A stretch of 64,000 bases of DNA from Cardiocondyla obscurior (Eukaryota; Arthropoda; Insecta; Hymenoptera; Formicidae), in contig NC_091871.1 in the NCBI RefSeq assembly GCF_019399895.1, forward strand, positions 5,113,001 to 5,177,000, in the 5' to 3' direction. This document shows positions 27,747-42,200 of this stretch, one piece after another. The notes beneath the pieces are model-generated. The model did not search any database. It had not been told where the DNA came from and was given only the letters and a program-made list of their open reading frames with translations. The translations under genes were made by a program, and so were the position numbers. Position 1 is the first letter of the stretch. Every line of letters starts with the position of its first letter.

Positions 27747-30700
27747 TTGTATAATTAACGTTTGTGGCGCAGTGAACTGTCATTGGTTTTCTAATCATCA
27801 CCGAATTAGGCGAAACGTCCAAACTCTAACGAGCATTTGCAGTGCTCATATCGCGTGTCTAGACAAATAATTTCCAGGCGTCTCTGTTGTTTACATTCGC
27901 CCAAGAGAGAAATCCAAACCGCACAATTGTTTCATCTGGAAAAGCAATTTCTTGTTATTTCTCCCTGAAATATCATGTGATGTATAATTTATAGGACTAT
28001 AAATATCGTGCTACCTTTTTCCCTGTGTTCTCGGTAACGTAAAGATAGATGTACTCTATGAAATCACGATCTTTTCAAATACAAATTGCATTTATCGAAT
28101 GTCAATACAGAAAGAAAGAGTAGAGAAAAGAACGAAGGGAAAATTTAGTTTTTATATTTAAGACAGTGTCTAAATCAATAAAATTTGACTTCGCAAATTT
28201 CTTTAAAAATAATTTTAATACCCCCCACGTAAATACTTAGCAAAGTAAACAAATTAAAAGAAGCTAAATCTACGGGTAAAATTAAGAAATATTACGAGAA
28301 TATTAAAAAATTTAAAAAATACGAAGTAAACGTTTCGATTTTACTCAATCTTGTTAGATGCTGCAAAAAAATTTATTAAAATATAATAAAAGAGAAATAA
28401 TTCAAAGAAAATGTATTGATTAATTATTCTTTTTATTATTATTATGTTTCAACGAATCTTTCCGAATTGAAACAATAAGATTATAGAACGCTCACATTTG
28501 TATTGTTTGAACTTAATTCACAAGCTCTTAAATATTCTGGTTTTGCTTCGAATCTTGCTTTTAAGATTTATCCAATTAGCTTTACAATATTACCTCCTAG
28601 CGTAATTTTGCATAATAGCATTGTTTTATGCTATTCGTAATTATGGATACGCGGTGTCTGCGTCAATCAATACGCATTAATCTCGCGGCTTGTTACTCGT
28701 AACGCTGCACTTCCACCGCCGGCAAATATGATCATTTTGGCGGAGCGAGGTGCAGACTTCGCGGAAGTTGATTGGGACGCGATATTGTAACGGAGAAATT
28801 ATTAATATCGACGACAGGGCCGAGGTGTATTATATTATAGCACGTTTTGAGAGCACAATGCGCGGGATCGATAGACGAAAGTAATTTGCCGCGAAGTTGC
28901 GGCCGCCGCGTCGCCGATATAATTTATTCCGCTTACTCTATTATTCCTCCGAGTTCCCCATTGTGGAAATACGCTTGTTCAGAGAGTCCTTTTTCTTCGG
29001 GAGCCAATTGTAATTAATTGAACTCGCGACGGGTTCGCGCGTAACTCGCGCCTTTGAGAAAATTATCTTTAACCTCCGCAGTCCTTTTGCGTTTTATCGT
29101 TATCGCCGACAGTGCATCAGAATTATCTCGTTAGATTCCGAAACGTCACCCCGATGCTTGTAATATTTGCAAACGTTATCGATGCCTCTAGATGCGGCCC
29201 GCGACAGTTTCGGTAATAAATCTCGGCGAGTTCGTTATTCCCCGTGGATATCAATCTCGGTCCGCGGATATTTGCGTTATTTATTATGCGCCGGGCGAAA
29301 TGACGCGGCCGGTGCGACCTCCGTTGGATTAAGCTGTGCCGCACCAGGACGTTACGATGAATGAAGCTGGATTAAGGCCTCCCTTTTGCGGACGCATCGG
29401 CCGCGGAGACAAAAGTGCCGGGGCCACGGCGACAGTTTGTTGCTCCACGACAAATTAATTAAACCCATGCCGCCGCGACCGTCGCCGAGATTGGCGGCGC
29501 GACATTGTTAAATCGAGGCTCGCAGCTTCGCCGCGGCCGACCTTGTTAACAGCGTGTGACGTACTAATTGAGCTCGTGAATAATAATTATGATTGACCGC
29601 GCAAAAACGTGTCAGCTCGCATCTCGTGGAGTCTCCTTGCCATCGTGTCGCGGCTTCGGTTCGCGCACGGACCGTCCGGTCGTCTTATCGTTTCCCTTCG
29701 TCTTGATCCGCCAGACCGCGAAATCTCGCCGCGGAATGAATTACCACGCCTTGCCTCGCGCATAAATTACCGTCGCCTCAATTACCGGGACGATACGCTG
29801 ACGGTCCTCCATGCATACGCGAGATGCGACGCGACGTGCCGCTACGTCGCAGCGCGCCTGAAGCATTTGTCTAACACGTAATAATTATTATACGCGGCGT
29901 ATATAAATAAATGAATAATGATTAATACGCCATTTTAAAATTTGCCGTATAATATTCCGTCCCTCATTTCGCAGTTTCGTTACGGGATGCAATTGAAATT
30001 TCACGTTCGTTACATTTCGGGAGAAATAACAAATAATTTGTTTGCAATATTCTTCCCGCATTTATTTAAAATAAACGAGCGAGTTATGTATGCGATATTT
30101 GCACGTTTAATTCGTTTGAACGAAAACGTTTCGCATGGTAATCTGTAATTTGTTAGAACTTAGAATTAAATTTAGAATTGAATTATTTATGATTTTACAT
30201 GTCGTGTAATACGAAAGTGTATCCAAAAAAAAAAAAAAATTTGGTGTAACAACCACAAGCAGACACACATATATATTCAAGTATTAAATACATGCATATT
30301 GAAAAGCTCCAAATGTACGATGCCAAATTACGAATCAAATTTTATTTAAAAGTCTGACGTAACTGTGCTGGTCGTCTAAAGCGAACATCGGCTGAAATAA
30401 AAAGCAGCTGCAGCGATGAAAACATAGCGGCGAACGCGAATTTTGAAATTGGATTATTCAATAATATTCGTATAAAACTCTCGGTGTTCGGGGCGTAGGG
30501 AACAATTCGTGAAAAATTCAAATCTCTTCATGGATAAATCATGACGCGGCTCCAAAGGGATCGGTACAAAAATGAACGCGAAAGGGCGACCAGCGAGGAA
30601 GAGAGACGTGCAACAATGCCGGGCTCTTACTCGCGCCTCTATAATATTCTATATTATTCTCCAAGAAACAGTTTACGGCTGCGAGGAGAGTTCATATTAC

Positions 30701-32333
30701 ATGCGTAATTACAAATTTGCACGTGGATGCACGTGGCGCTTGCAAAAGCACGCTGCCCGTGTGCGCGTTCTAATTGGCTTCTAATCAAGTAACGACTAAC
30801 AAGCGTGCGGAAACGCGCAGCATTTCGCGTCGACGTGGCTTCCGGAATTCCGATATTAATAACACGTGTAACGCTGACATATTTGTCTCTCGATATATTT
30901 CGCCAGCTCGCATTCCTCCTTTCGATAATAGCGTTCGACTTCCCTTTGCGGAAAATCCGTGAGTGGCGGGCATTCCGAAAGCGTCCTCGACGCTGAGTGA
31001 ATTTGCTCTCCAGCGTTTTGCGCCGGAAGGCAGGCCGATTGATTCGTGAATCTCGCCGGACGGGATCGCAACGAAATTAGAGCGCAAAAACTGTAACCGT
31101 TGCGCGATCGCGTGTGTATCGAGCTTAGGAACTTGCAGCAGCATTTAACATCTCGGAGAGGGGGAGAGCTTCGTGTAACTTGTAATTTGGTGGGATACCA
31201 CGTTACGGACGAGGCGAGAATAGCCATTTAAATCGTATACGCTAGACTCGCGGTGCACGGAAAGATAAAATTCGCCGCCTCGGCCCCGTTTAAAGCCCGA
31301 GGCCTCTGCCCTGTGAGCCTTCGTGCATGTGCGCGGAACTCGCATTTATCATAATCGTGACGCCTCTATCTGCGCGAGCGAGGGCTAAGTGGAGTGGACC
31401 TGACGTGTTCGAACGAATACGCCCCGCGAGCACGAACCCGTGGTCTCGGTTAAGGATTAACATCGTCTAACAAGAACGGTTGTTGACCCCCTAGCACCGT
31501 ATCGGAGCAGCGACGCGCGATTTACACTTGACGATAACGTTTCGGTGCACGTTTGACACGCGTAACGTTACCATTTACAGATTGCCGTCCGTAATCGCGA
31601 TCTATCACTGTCTCATCCCGGTAAAAACAACCCACCCCCCTCCTAAATATGCCACGATGAGCACAGATGAGTCGTGAAATATTTAAATGGTCTATTTAAA
31701 TTTTATCCATGTAAATTCCACTTTTCTTCTTTTATCGACATCTCTCGGGATTTTTCAGGCCAACAAAAGTTAGATAAGAAAATACGAAAGAATATTATTC
31801 GTATGAATAATGAAGTCAATTGTATATATTTTGTACATTTGCAATTATTATTTATGCGTACGTATTTAATTGCAGTTGAGGAAAAAGTTGAGAACATTAT
31901 GCCATACGGATATTAGTCTTAAAGCTATTGCAAAACTTTCTCAATTCCATTATAGTTGTCTAGAGATAACTGTATTAATGATAAATATCATTATCGATAA
32001 TAACTCAGAATGATTCGACTTTGACAGTTCCCAAATGAGTTCTGTCCGTTAGCAATTCTTGTTGGCAGCTATCGCAACGTCTAACGAAATTCTGCAATTC
32101 TCGAGCGGCACGCGATTAATTTAACAGTATTAATTTTAACGATATTGATTCAACCATTTCTCGCTCCGTCTTCCGCTTCTGCCTACCAGTTTCTTAAGTA
32201 CTAAAGATATCCCTTCGAATTTCCGATACGAATATTCGATTCTTGTAACGATTCTTGCGATATGAATTTAATTAATCATTCAACAAATCGTTAATTATAT
32301 TAATCCGTGAATTATGTTTCTTTTTTTTTATCG

Positions 32334-32390
<57 letters not shown>

Positions 32391-35010
32391 CTCGATAACC
32401 TGTAATTTTAATTATTAGTGCACGAATATTCATTTATAAATAAACTTCATCAATAAACTTCCATTAGACAAATATTAAAGCGCGACGTTATATTGTCTTC
32501 GATATTTCAATGCAGCCAAAGGAAGAAATTTGTGGTGTTCGATTTGTTTGCCCATATCAACAAGATTTTAGTCGATATATTTTTTTATATTTTAATTAAA
32601 AGCACGAGATTTTTTTACATTTTCTGTCGCGAGGTACACACGTTCGGTTTGTTTGCAAAACTCGATACACGAAAGCGAAGAACAAGCGCGAGAGAGGAAC
32701 GCGCGATACAAACGATTTTCTCGCGGAAGCGCGGAACGATTAATTAACGAAAGTGTCTATTAAAGTCGATTAAAACTTCCAACTTCCTTATGATCCGTTA
32801 CAACGAGATCAATTCTCCTCGAGCGCTTTAATGAAATTGTCTGGTTTTAAAAACTTTGCGATCCGAACTCGCTCGCCCTTTAATCGTAATTTTCAAGTGT
32901 CATTTATTTCTGTGAGCTTTCTTAAGAAATAACCGCGAGTCAATAAAAGTAAGTTATCCGAGTTACCGCACCCACAAAAATAATATCCCATCTATTCAAA
33001 TTATTTTAAATTACGTATATAAATCTGCTTTTTTTTAATGCGTATAAATTATATTTAAAAAAGCAGGTATTAAAACTTTTTTTTAATTATTAATGTTTAT
33101 AATTTTTTTTTTTTTTTTTTTCTTACAAGTTTTAATATATCGACTAGAAACGAAAACTCTTATGTCTTTCATTAAGTTTCACTTAAAGCTTTGCAACTTG
33201 TCGTGAGGAGAGGGGGGCAATTATACTAGGCGGGAACGAAAGTTTGGGCTTTAAATGAGCAATCCGAACTTTCGCCACAGTCGATAACACACTTACAAGT
33301 GAACGACCCGTGGCCAAGTATCTGGAGTTATAAATAAATGCCGTGTGTACGTGCTTTGAATCGATCTCTTTGTAACCTAAGCGACTTGAATGCCTGGTCC
33401 TACCATTGATAAGCGGGTTCGTTGCGGGATCGTGGATTATACTGAAAGAAAAATAATCCCGCGAAAATGAAATATTCACGCACAATCGCACGAATACATC
33501 GAGTTATAATCGTTCATCCATATCCGTACCGGGCATTATCAACTTACTCAGGTTATTTATAACATATGTTCGTACAACGAGAAATAACTGTTTTATGAGT
33601 TAATTGAACAGAGTGAGAGGAACGACTTAATTAATGAAACGCGAAATCGCCTTCGTTAAATCAGAATAATTCAGAATCAAAAACACGTGGAGATTTACTG
33701 TCGCGAATTGAGTGGAACGTTAGAGGTGTATTTTTATCCAAACGACTATATTCGATCAGCCCGCGAAATTCTTCCGATTCTAAATAAGACACCCACGCAC
33801 GAAAGGATTGAAAATTTCTATTGCTTATTCCTTTCGATATTTTTAAATACATGTCTGATTAATGTCCTTATTCCAGGAAATTCTAATTTAACTATGGTAC
33901 AGAATTATCCCGTTGTTAATTAGTTTACAAATACCTCTATATGTTATTACAGGTGGATTGGTTTTGCATTATTACTGATTCCACCATTGTTTGAGATTTC
34001 TAATCCAATATCTGGCTTCAGTCAAACGGTGCTTGGCAATAAGCCATATTTAGTATAACTTGTGGAATTATGTATTACATTACGATAGACTATGGAATAT
34101 TACATTAAGCTTTCCACTTTCGTTAAAAAGAAATAAATAAATAGAAGCTAAAAAAATAATAAATTAAAATAAAAAAGATTCTACCAATTTTATAAAATTA
34201 CAAGATCGTGAAAAAAAAAAATTTATATGACAAATTTTCGATTTAATTAATAACAACTGACCGAAAACATTGCAAATTTTCACTTCACGAACTGCATGTG
34301 AATTTTAATATTTAAGGAATCTATTTGTAACCATTTCACAATTAAATTTAATACAAGTACATTAAATTATTTATTCCATTTAACTTGGAAATATAATTAT
34401 ATTATAAAATATGTATATACAATAATATGCGTGTCGATAAAATTTTTATTTTGATCGACTTTTCAATCAAGATCGGTGTTTGTGACAAAACGTAATGATA
34501 ACGCTAATGTACGAGATTGCTCAGAGTCGCTGATAAAATCATGCTGTCTCGACGGGCAGAATCGAACAGGCCGAGCCAGAAGCCCGACACTAAAGTTCCG
34601 CGAATTTCTGCCATAATCAGCCGCGCGCTAAACGGACAGCTTAAAAAATCGGCGACTTGGCACTAATCGGATTTCTGCTCATTAAGTTGGAAAATCGCGT
34701 TACAACCCAGTTCGACGGACGCACGATAGTAGGGTGCCCTACACTTCCGTGTTTAAGACCGATGCATCCGTAAATAACATTAACATGCAAGGGCTGATGC
34801 GATCGCGAATTTCTGCCGAATGAGGACGACGTTAAATCTCGAAGCGGCAAGCATAATCGAAAAGATTGAGATGCATGTCTTCGGACGCAATGCTGCTTTA
34901 AAAAGAAATGTATTCTCTTCTTTATGTAAAATTATCCACCACAGAAATAAGACGAGTACATTAAAAAAAATAATTTACATCATATGTTATGTTACAAATG
35001 CGTAAGCTTT
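27747..35010. other. gene-poor region with CpG-rich patches
   Basis: No exon is supported. CpG-rich patches lie at about 28700-29880 and 30560-31500, and their open frames on both strands have no family motif. A TA microsatellite lies at 32336-32381. The rest is AT-rich. Confidence 0.45.
32336..32381. repeat. AT dinucleotide microsatellite, about 23 units
   Basis: An uninterrupted AT run of about 46 bases, followed by a T run. It is likely length-variable within the species. Confidence 0.95.
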
Positions 35011-35654
35011 TCCTCTCTATAAAAAATTAGTGCGTTACACATGAATTAACTGATTAATTGATTCTATTGTTGCCATTTATTAAATTATATATATTTTTTT
35101 TGTTACAGATCGACGCAGCTGCATCCACTGGTGTCAACGGAAGTGTCGTTATCGCCGATATTATTAATTAAACGAACCGCAGCCGGTTCGTCGGTCGTTC
35201 CGGGAGTTCGTTAAGTTTTCGGTCGGAAATTTTTGACATTCTTCTAAACGCGAGTGCCGAACAGAAACGCGCGAAGTGATCAATAATTTTCGCGGTTGTA
35301 AAATCACGGTCGGGGTGTTCGCGAGTAACTTGTGCGCGGAAGGATGACTCGACACGTCCCATCTGAGAGGAGGAGCAGGCCTCGGATAGGCATCCTGCAT
35401 CGGCGGAGCAACTTTTAGGTGAATATAAATTTTTTTTAAAAATATTAAATTTAAAAAAAATTTACTTTTTTTATTAACTTTATTAAACGATATACCAGCA
35501 TCTCTACATTAATATTTTGCATTTTATGTTACAGTCACCGGCAGAATTCTTCAACTCCGCTGAAGCTCATGCAGATTGGTAAGTCGCATGATTTTTTTTT
35601 GTAGTTCGTAATTGGGATCTCGTAAAAAATAGCGCACGCATGGTTTTCTCTAGT
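35011..35654 (+). mobile_element. Helitron-like non-autonomous element (copy B)
   Basis: The left end TCCTCTCTATAAAAAATTAG and the following TGCGTTACACATGAATTA match the left end of copies A and D. The right end reads AGCGCACGCATGGTTTTCTC and then TAG, close to the family right end and ending CTAG before T. The 644-bp interior includes a CpG-rich part (about 35109-35418) and a 63-base block at 35528-35590 that recurs at 49487-49550. No transposase or helicase frame is seen. The ends are diverged by a few bases, so the copy is not new. Confidence 0.62.
35535..35578 (+). other. exon-like block inside Helitron copy B
   Basis: Upstream is a T-rich tract ending ATGTTACAG and downstream is GGTAAGTC, so both splice signals are close to consensus. 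One frame reads SPAEFFNSAEAHAD without a stop. The block recurs, inverted, at 49487-49550 with about 92 percent identity. It may be a captured host exon or a spliced non-coding transcript of the element. No longer protein can be built around it here: the upstream exon-like region (from about 35109) stops after about 20 codons. Confidence 0.35.
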
Positions 35655-36201
35655 GTTCTAAATAACGAGAAGCACCGAAATAAAGCCTTTAAACACGCGT
35701 ACTAAAGGAAAAATTGAAAGTTGAAATACTTCTTGTTGCGCGACGGAAAACCGGAATTTCGAACGCGAATTTTTCAGCTCGAAACTCTCGGATTTTAGAA
35801 AATCAGAGGGGCATCGCACTTAAACCACTGCTAAATGCGACCCTAAGATACGGGTTCCCGCCTTTCTAGTGCACGGTCGACGCGGTCGAAAGCCCCCGCG
35901 ATACGCTTTTGTCGCGCACGAGATCGCGAGTTTAAGGCCCATTGCACATGCGAGACCGCAAGGTAATCGGGCAATCGAGACCGAGCGAGCTTATCGTGCG
36001 CAACATGTACACGCGGGCACATACGCGAACGGATAATAAAGAGAGAAGAGGGCTCTTTATTTCGTATTCCGTTCCCGTAACCTTATTCAGGATCAACCGG
36101 CGCGAGAGAGCCGCGCCGGACGAGACGTTATTAATAATTGGGGCTTGATTAATCGAAATGATCGTTCCCGTTGTGTTCTCTGCGATTGTATCGGCGATGC
36201 G

Positions 36202-36219
36202 GTGTGTGTGTGTGTGTGT
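36202..36219. repeat. GT dinucleotide microsatellite
   Basis: Nine GT units in a row, seen directly. Confidence 0.9.
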
Positions 36220-39200
36220 TAATTAAATTCATTTTCGAATGGAACGTTCCGTGGAAAATAGTCATTAATATTGCAAAAAGGGACCGCCCATCGTTGTACG
36301 TATTCGTACGAATTATCGAGCGAAATCAGCGATTGACTTTTTCCTCGGTAAAAAAAATTATTTTACAAAAAGTTACACTTGCATTTTCTCTCTCTTTCTC
36401 TCTCTTCCTGTTTCATTAAGCGCGTTGCCAGCGATTGTTTGCTAATTATCGAATAATTATTGAGTGATTTTAAAGAGACTTTTAATCAATTTATTTATCT
36501 ATTTCTTTTTTTTTCTTTTTTATTAATGGGAAGCTTAAATGGCTTTTCAGGCCCTTTATCTCTCGACGAAATAAGCCGAACACCGTTACGTAATAATTTA
36601 AATAATAATCTACAATCGAAATTTGCAATTCGCGTAACGGCAGCACGCGGGTGCGCTCGCAGCATGCAACAGACGAATTATCTACGTGGAATTAACTGAA
36701 ACTGAGCCCCGAGGCTTTGCCGTATTTCCGACGCTGAGTTGCTCACGCGACGCTATTTTAATCTCGCTTTTGCCATTGCAAAGCTGACCGACCGACTTGC
36801 AAAAATTTCAGCCACAGCTAGGCCGTAATTGCGCCGAGCGTCGGCGTGTGATTTGTTGGTCGATAAATCGGAATCGCACCGCAGAAATCATTCGTTCTGC
36901 CTGATTACACGCGCGGATATCACCCGATCCGTTCTGCAAGGGCGCTTTTAGAGAGAAAAAGAGAGATAGACAGAAAGAGGGAAAAAAAGGGCGGAAGGAG
37001 GAAAAGGAAACGAGGTTGCAACAGGCTTTAATAGTGCTGCCGATTACCACCTCGAATAACGCTCATTTTTATTATTTTTTTTTTGTTGATTAATAGGGAA
37101 ATCGGACAGCCGAAACAATGATTTACGCCGACAAGGTCGTCGGTCTAGGATAGCTTCCGCTGTTTTCAGATTTCCGTAATTATTTTGCGCGGTTATGCTT
37201 ATATTCGTGACCTACGTTCTATTCTCGTAACTCACACTTTCCAGTTAACACCTTTATAAATAATGGCGTAATGGCTTTATGCTCTCGGACCGTCTTTATT
37301 TAACGCGCCTTGCCGCCGCTGTCTCGTGCTTATGAAATGAGATGAGAGACGCGGAAGAAGTTCTGCTTTATTTATTTATTTATTTCTATTTATCGTAGTA
37401 TGATACTGTATTATGTCGCAAATTTGATAAGTGACTCGCATTTAAATAATTTGATAAGTTACAGAAAAAAAGTTTATTACGGAACTGAATATTATAGAAT
37501 CGAGAAAAAGATATAAAAGAGATCGCAGCGACCCACTTTCGTTAAAATATCCAGATAATTCAATTACTTGAATCCAGTATAAATCCGTTTGGCGATATAT
37601 TTGTCTTGGCGCGAAGACAAATTTTACGCTGAATCCGGACAGCCAATCAGCGACGTATCTTTTTACCATCAGCAACATTAATTTCATAAATGTTCGTGGC
37701 CCGCTGGTCTTCTAAATTCAATATCAACTCAGCGACATTTTTTATAAATGCAACATTACGAAGGAGATTTTACTTTCTAAATTTAAAAAAAGAAATAATA
37801 AAAAAAAAATGTCTACAGTTTTAAATTGAATGTCACCGTTACCGTGAGATAATAATTTAGTTTGTAGAAAGTAGATTTTTTTTATAAATGTAATCTCCGA
37901 GTATTTTCTGTTTAACAGAAAATTTTCGCGTAAAGAAAATTGTGAGAAGAATTGTTAAAAGCCAAATAGAAAAACATATGAAAACATTGGATGAGAAAAA
38001 CTGTAAAAGTAAAAAAAAAATATATAAAAAAAACGATAGATAGAATAGAATAGATAAACTATCAAGTATAAACGTAATTTATTACGTTGCGTAGTGCATT
38101 TTTCTAATGGAAATTTGATGGTGGACTCTAATAAACGAATGGTTGCGATAAAAAGAAAAAAAAAAACTTTTTCACGAGGATAAATAAATTAATGGTGAAA
38201 TGCAACAGGATGCAAAACAAGCTCTGCGATACGCCGACCGTCATCGGTTTTATGACACGATGATTTATTAGGCGATATACATTGCGTGTATTACGCGTCG
38301 CATAAATTGTTTTACGCGCACTTGATTGCGGCATTGTATAATGCTAATTAAAGTCTCGATCTCTACATCATAATTAGTTAATTAATTGACACGGAAAGCT
38401 GGATCGCGCTCCCATTCGCTTGCAATCGTATTTCGCGTTCCGTATATACGAAAATTGCACGACGAGACCTATCACAGGATTGATGCGCGAAATAATGTCA
38501 CTCGTGTCTTCGCATAATTTTGTATTTAATCGACACGAGCACAATCGAAGCACGATCCGTTTTCCACTGTCACATTTTACAGAAAATAACGTGATTTCAT
38601 CGGGATGATCTGTTAATTTAATCACCCGCGTAACGGTTTTCATGATATTTACATCATCACAAGCAACATAAAAATTTAATAATAATTATTTTAAATTTAT
38701 TTAACAATCCAGTTATATTTGAAAATTAAATAATATATATATATTTTTTTTATAAAAGACATTTAATTACTTAGTGCTTAATTAAGCTTAGCAAAGTTTG
38801 CTTCTCTTACATCGCCCATTAAATTGCATGTACGTTCTTTTCGAGGTGGAAAAATAATTTCCCAAAACAAGGAAGAGACGCTCGCGGATACGGGAGCTCG
38901 AGAACAAAGTTGGTTTAAGGGATTCACGCGAGAACGATTATGCGACGATTGGCGATAAGAGAATTATTACGCCGACATGCTCTGTTTGCTTGTTTGCGAA
39001 TATGCGCGGACCTAATGAGGGTTCCATTCGGCGCGTGATAATGCGACAGAGCTCTATACACGAGATCTTCCTGCCGCGAATTACGTTTACTTCCTCGATC
39101 TTGTTTTATCGAACGGGTCTCCTCTGGAGGGACGAAAAGTAGTCGTTCTTCGAACGTAAAAAATAAATTGCTAAAAAAAAAAAGACAGAATAGTAAGAAA

Positions 39201-42200
39201 CTGAAATCACGATTTGAAAAATTCAACGCACACCCTGCAAACGTGGCCTCGGCGACAAAGGAACAAAATCGTAGAATAAGAATAAAGATCCTCAACTCGA
39301 ACATTTCGCGAACGAAAAGGTTTTCTCGCGTCACGTACTTGCGTTAACAAATTCAATTCTGTCTCTCGGTCCGCGAAAAGAAGCAATCGGTATGCCCCGA
39401 TGCTGCGGAAATTTTTATTTTACTGTCCGTAATTAAATGATCAACCTCGTTACGGATCAAATGTTTAGACAGCGCTGCACAACGAAGCAAATACGGCTGG
39501 TTCGGCATACATTACGTATTCTAGGATTAATTGTGGTGTTCCGATCTGAAATCACCCAGAGTGCAAACACGCAGGGGCCGGCGGCGTGCCAATATCTGCA
39601 TGCGGCATCTCGACGGCTGTCAAATAGCGCGAGTTGCTTCGCGGGCACTTCCATCTCTCGTTTGGGCGGCACCTATTCTTTAAACACGGAGAGCCCGGTA
39701 CGCGATAAGGTTGTCTGCTCTAAGGAAGATTAACGAGTCAGCTCCGAGCCGTAATCGCATTTTTGATCGCATGGTTGCTTAACGCTCACGTTGCCGTTTA
39801 TCCACCGGCTTGTCACCCGTTGCATAGTGACGCGCCGCTTGAATTACGCGAATCGAACGAAATTTATGAAGAAATCATCGACACGCTCGATGAGAACATT
39901 CCTCGTCTGCGCGATGAGACGCGAGCTCTTAATTAAATTAATACGTGGTATCCATATCGCGCCTTCGCTTTAGTGACGTTTAGTTGTCTGCGACAATACG
40001 TTTGCGTTTCTTTTTTTTTTTTATTATTGTCATGGTGGAAAATGTAATTTAGTGAAATCACGATTAATTTATATTTACACGGTCTTTCGCGACTTTTCTT
40101 CAATAGAGTCGTCGCCACTTTTCCGCACTGTTGAACGACGAAATCGCGGGCGAGAAAATGCCAATGAAGTGTCATAACCGTCGCACGTTTTACTTCGGAA
40201 ATGCGACGAAATAATTAGCAATTTCTGTTATTCAATTAAGTAACCTCCCGCGCTCGCTCGGCTGAATTATCGCGGCATTTGGACGTTAATTCGCCATTTC
40301 GCGAATCGAGAGCGTAATCAATCTGTCGTTTCATTCTCGCGGTCATTTTTCGCACTATTTTCCCCTTTTTCTTTCGCTGAAACGTTAAATCGATTACTGC
40401 ACATGCAGATACATTTTTTTTTAAACCGAAATATTACGTCATAATACGAATTCACCCGCTAAATTTGTGTATCGAATGGCATCCGCGCGAAACGTCAAAT
40501 AAAAAAAAATATTTACATACAATATATATCGCGTTGTGTGCCGCTGTAAAATTGAAGCGAAACCTTTTCATTTTCCCTTTTGGAAACCAAGCGCGAAATT
40601 ATATGTTTGACGCAACTCTCCTCCGAAAAGAGAAGAAGATATAATATTTTGTCAATCGCCCGCGACGCGAAAAATACGTTTCCATCGCAACGCGCAAAAC
40701 TTTCGGCGCTCCGCGTGATCCCCGGCAGTGTTCGATATGCGCAATCTGTCTCGCGATGTATTATTGAACGTGCAATCTGCATTTCGATGTCAGAAATAAG
40801 CTCGCGCCGGCATTATCGGGCTGACACGGCCGCGTTACTCCGACATCTCCTTCCGTTCGATTTGACGAGTCACGAACCGAGGCCAATGTTCTCTCTTCCG
40901 TCGTTGACTTTAAGGCCCTTTTCTCGGTGCTGAGCTTAAAATCACGCGGTTGCGATGCCGCGGGGCAGTTCTTCCCGTTCGACCAAAGCTCGGCTGTACT
41001 ACTGACGGTGCTTTCACTGCGGACGGCGTTTATCCAACGGAGAGGAAAAAAGAAAAGGAAAAAAAAAAAAACTGCACCGCAATATCGTTATAATTATAGA
41101 AGCGAGTTGTTGCATAATTCATGAGAAATTGTTTCGCAAATTTTATTCGGCCGAATTGATATTTTCACGTTGCCAATATACATGGAAAGATCGTAGATCA
41201 ACACTCTCGCCCGAGTCGATTTACCAACTGAAGTTTTACACGTGAAACTTAGCTTTTAAATTTATTCGAGATTTAATCACGCCAGCAGGATGTATTAATA
41301 CGGCGCGCGTCATTATGAAATTATAAAATTATGTATTATAATAGACTGATGTCGCTAGTAATTTATACGCGATCGTGTAGCTTCTTTATATTCAATTAAC
41401 GATATTGTGCGAACCTACGGCAATTAAAACTTGACTGTTCGCCACCATAATAAGTTTTTATTGAATAGCTTGTCGGAAAGATAATAATTAATTTCAGGGT
41501 CTCCCTCGTTGCTCGATCTATACGCGATTTACTTCGGCGGACTATTTTTCAATCAAATCTTAATTGTTTATAGAATTTCTTTATGAGAAAAGTATATTAA
41601 AGCCATCCATATATATATGCGTTTAGAGATTTACGTCTATTGCTATAACGACATTATTGCATGAACGAAACTGTTATTTTTGTACGTATTATAAAATCTT
41701 TATTCCGATAATTATCTGGGTGCAACGATAATACCGTGTTGTAACAAAATGCGATAACGCGCGTAACGTGGCTCGAATTATCGGAGACAAGGAAACTTGC
41801 AGCCCGGCCGTATTATTATCTTACACAGAGCCCGCTTGTCATAACAGACCGGGATTGATTTAATTATGGCGGGTGATTAAAACTGCATTTTCACAGGAAA
41901 GTTATCAATAACGCGCGATGCGGCAATCGGGGAGCCATAAAACAGGTGTATGATAACATTACCGGTGCCAGGTGATGTATATGTGTATGCGTGCACGCGT
42001 GTGTGAGTACGCGTGCAAATTAAATAAATTCAGTGTGCAAGGGAGAATGTTACGAGAGCAAACACCGAGCGGAAAAAGCCGAGAAACATTACCGAGGGGG
42101 CGGCAACGAAACGAGGCACTAAATCACTCGCGCGCAAGCACGTGGCAATTTCAGACGGCGAAAATGACCAAGATGGAGTTCCGCACTCGATTCTCGGGCT

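Noticed and set aside
38924..39334. 136-codon open frame on the minus strand
   Set aside because: No recognised domain, no codon-level pattern, and the middle is a Phe-rich low-complexity stretch from poly-A and poly-T runs.
39457..39733. Opposed frames of 98 and 71 codons
   Set aside because: Both strands are open, with no motif and no splice partner.
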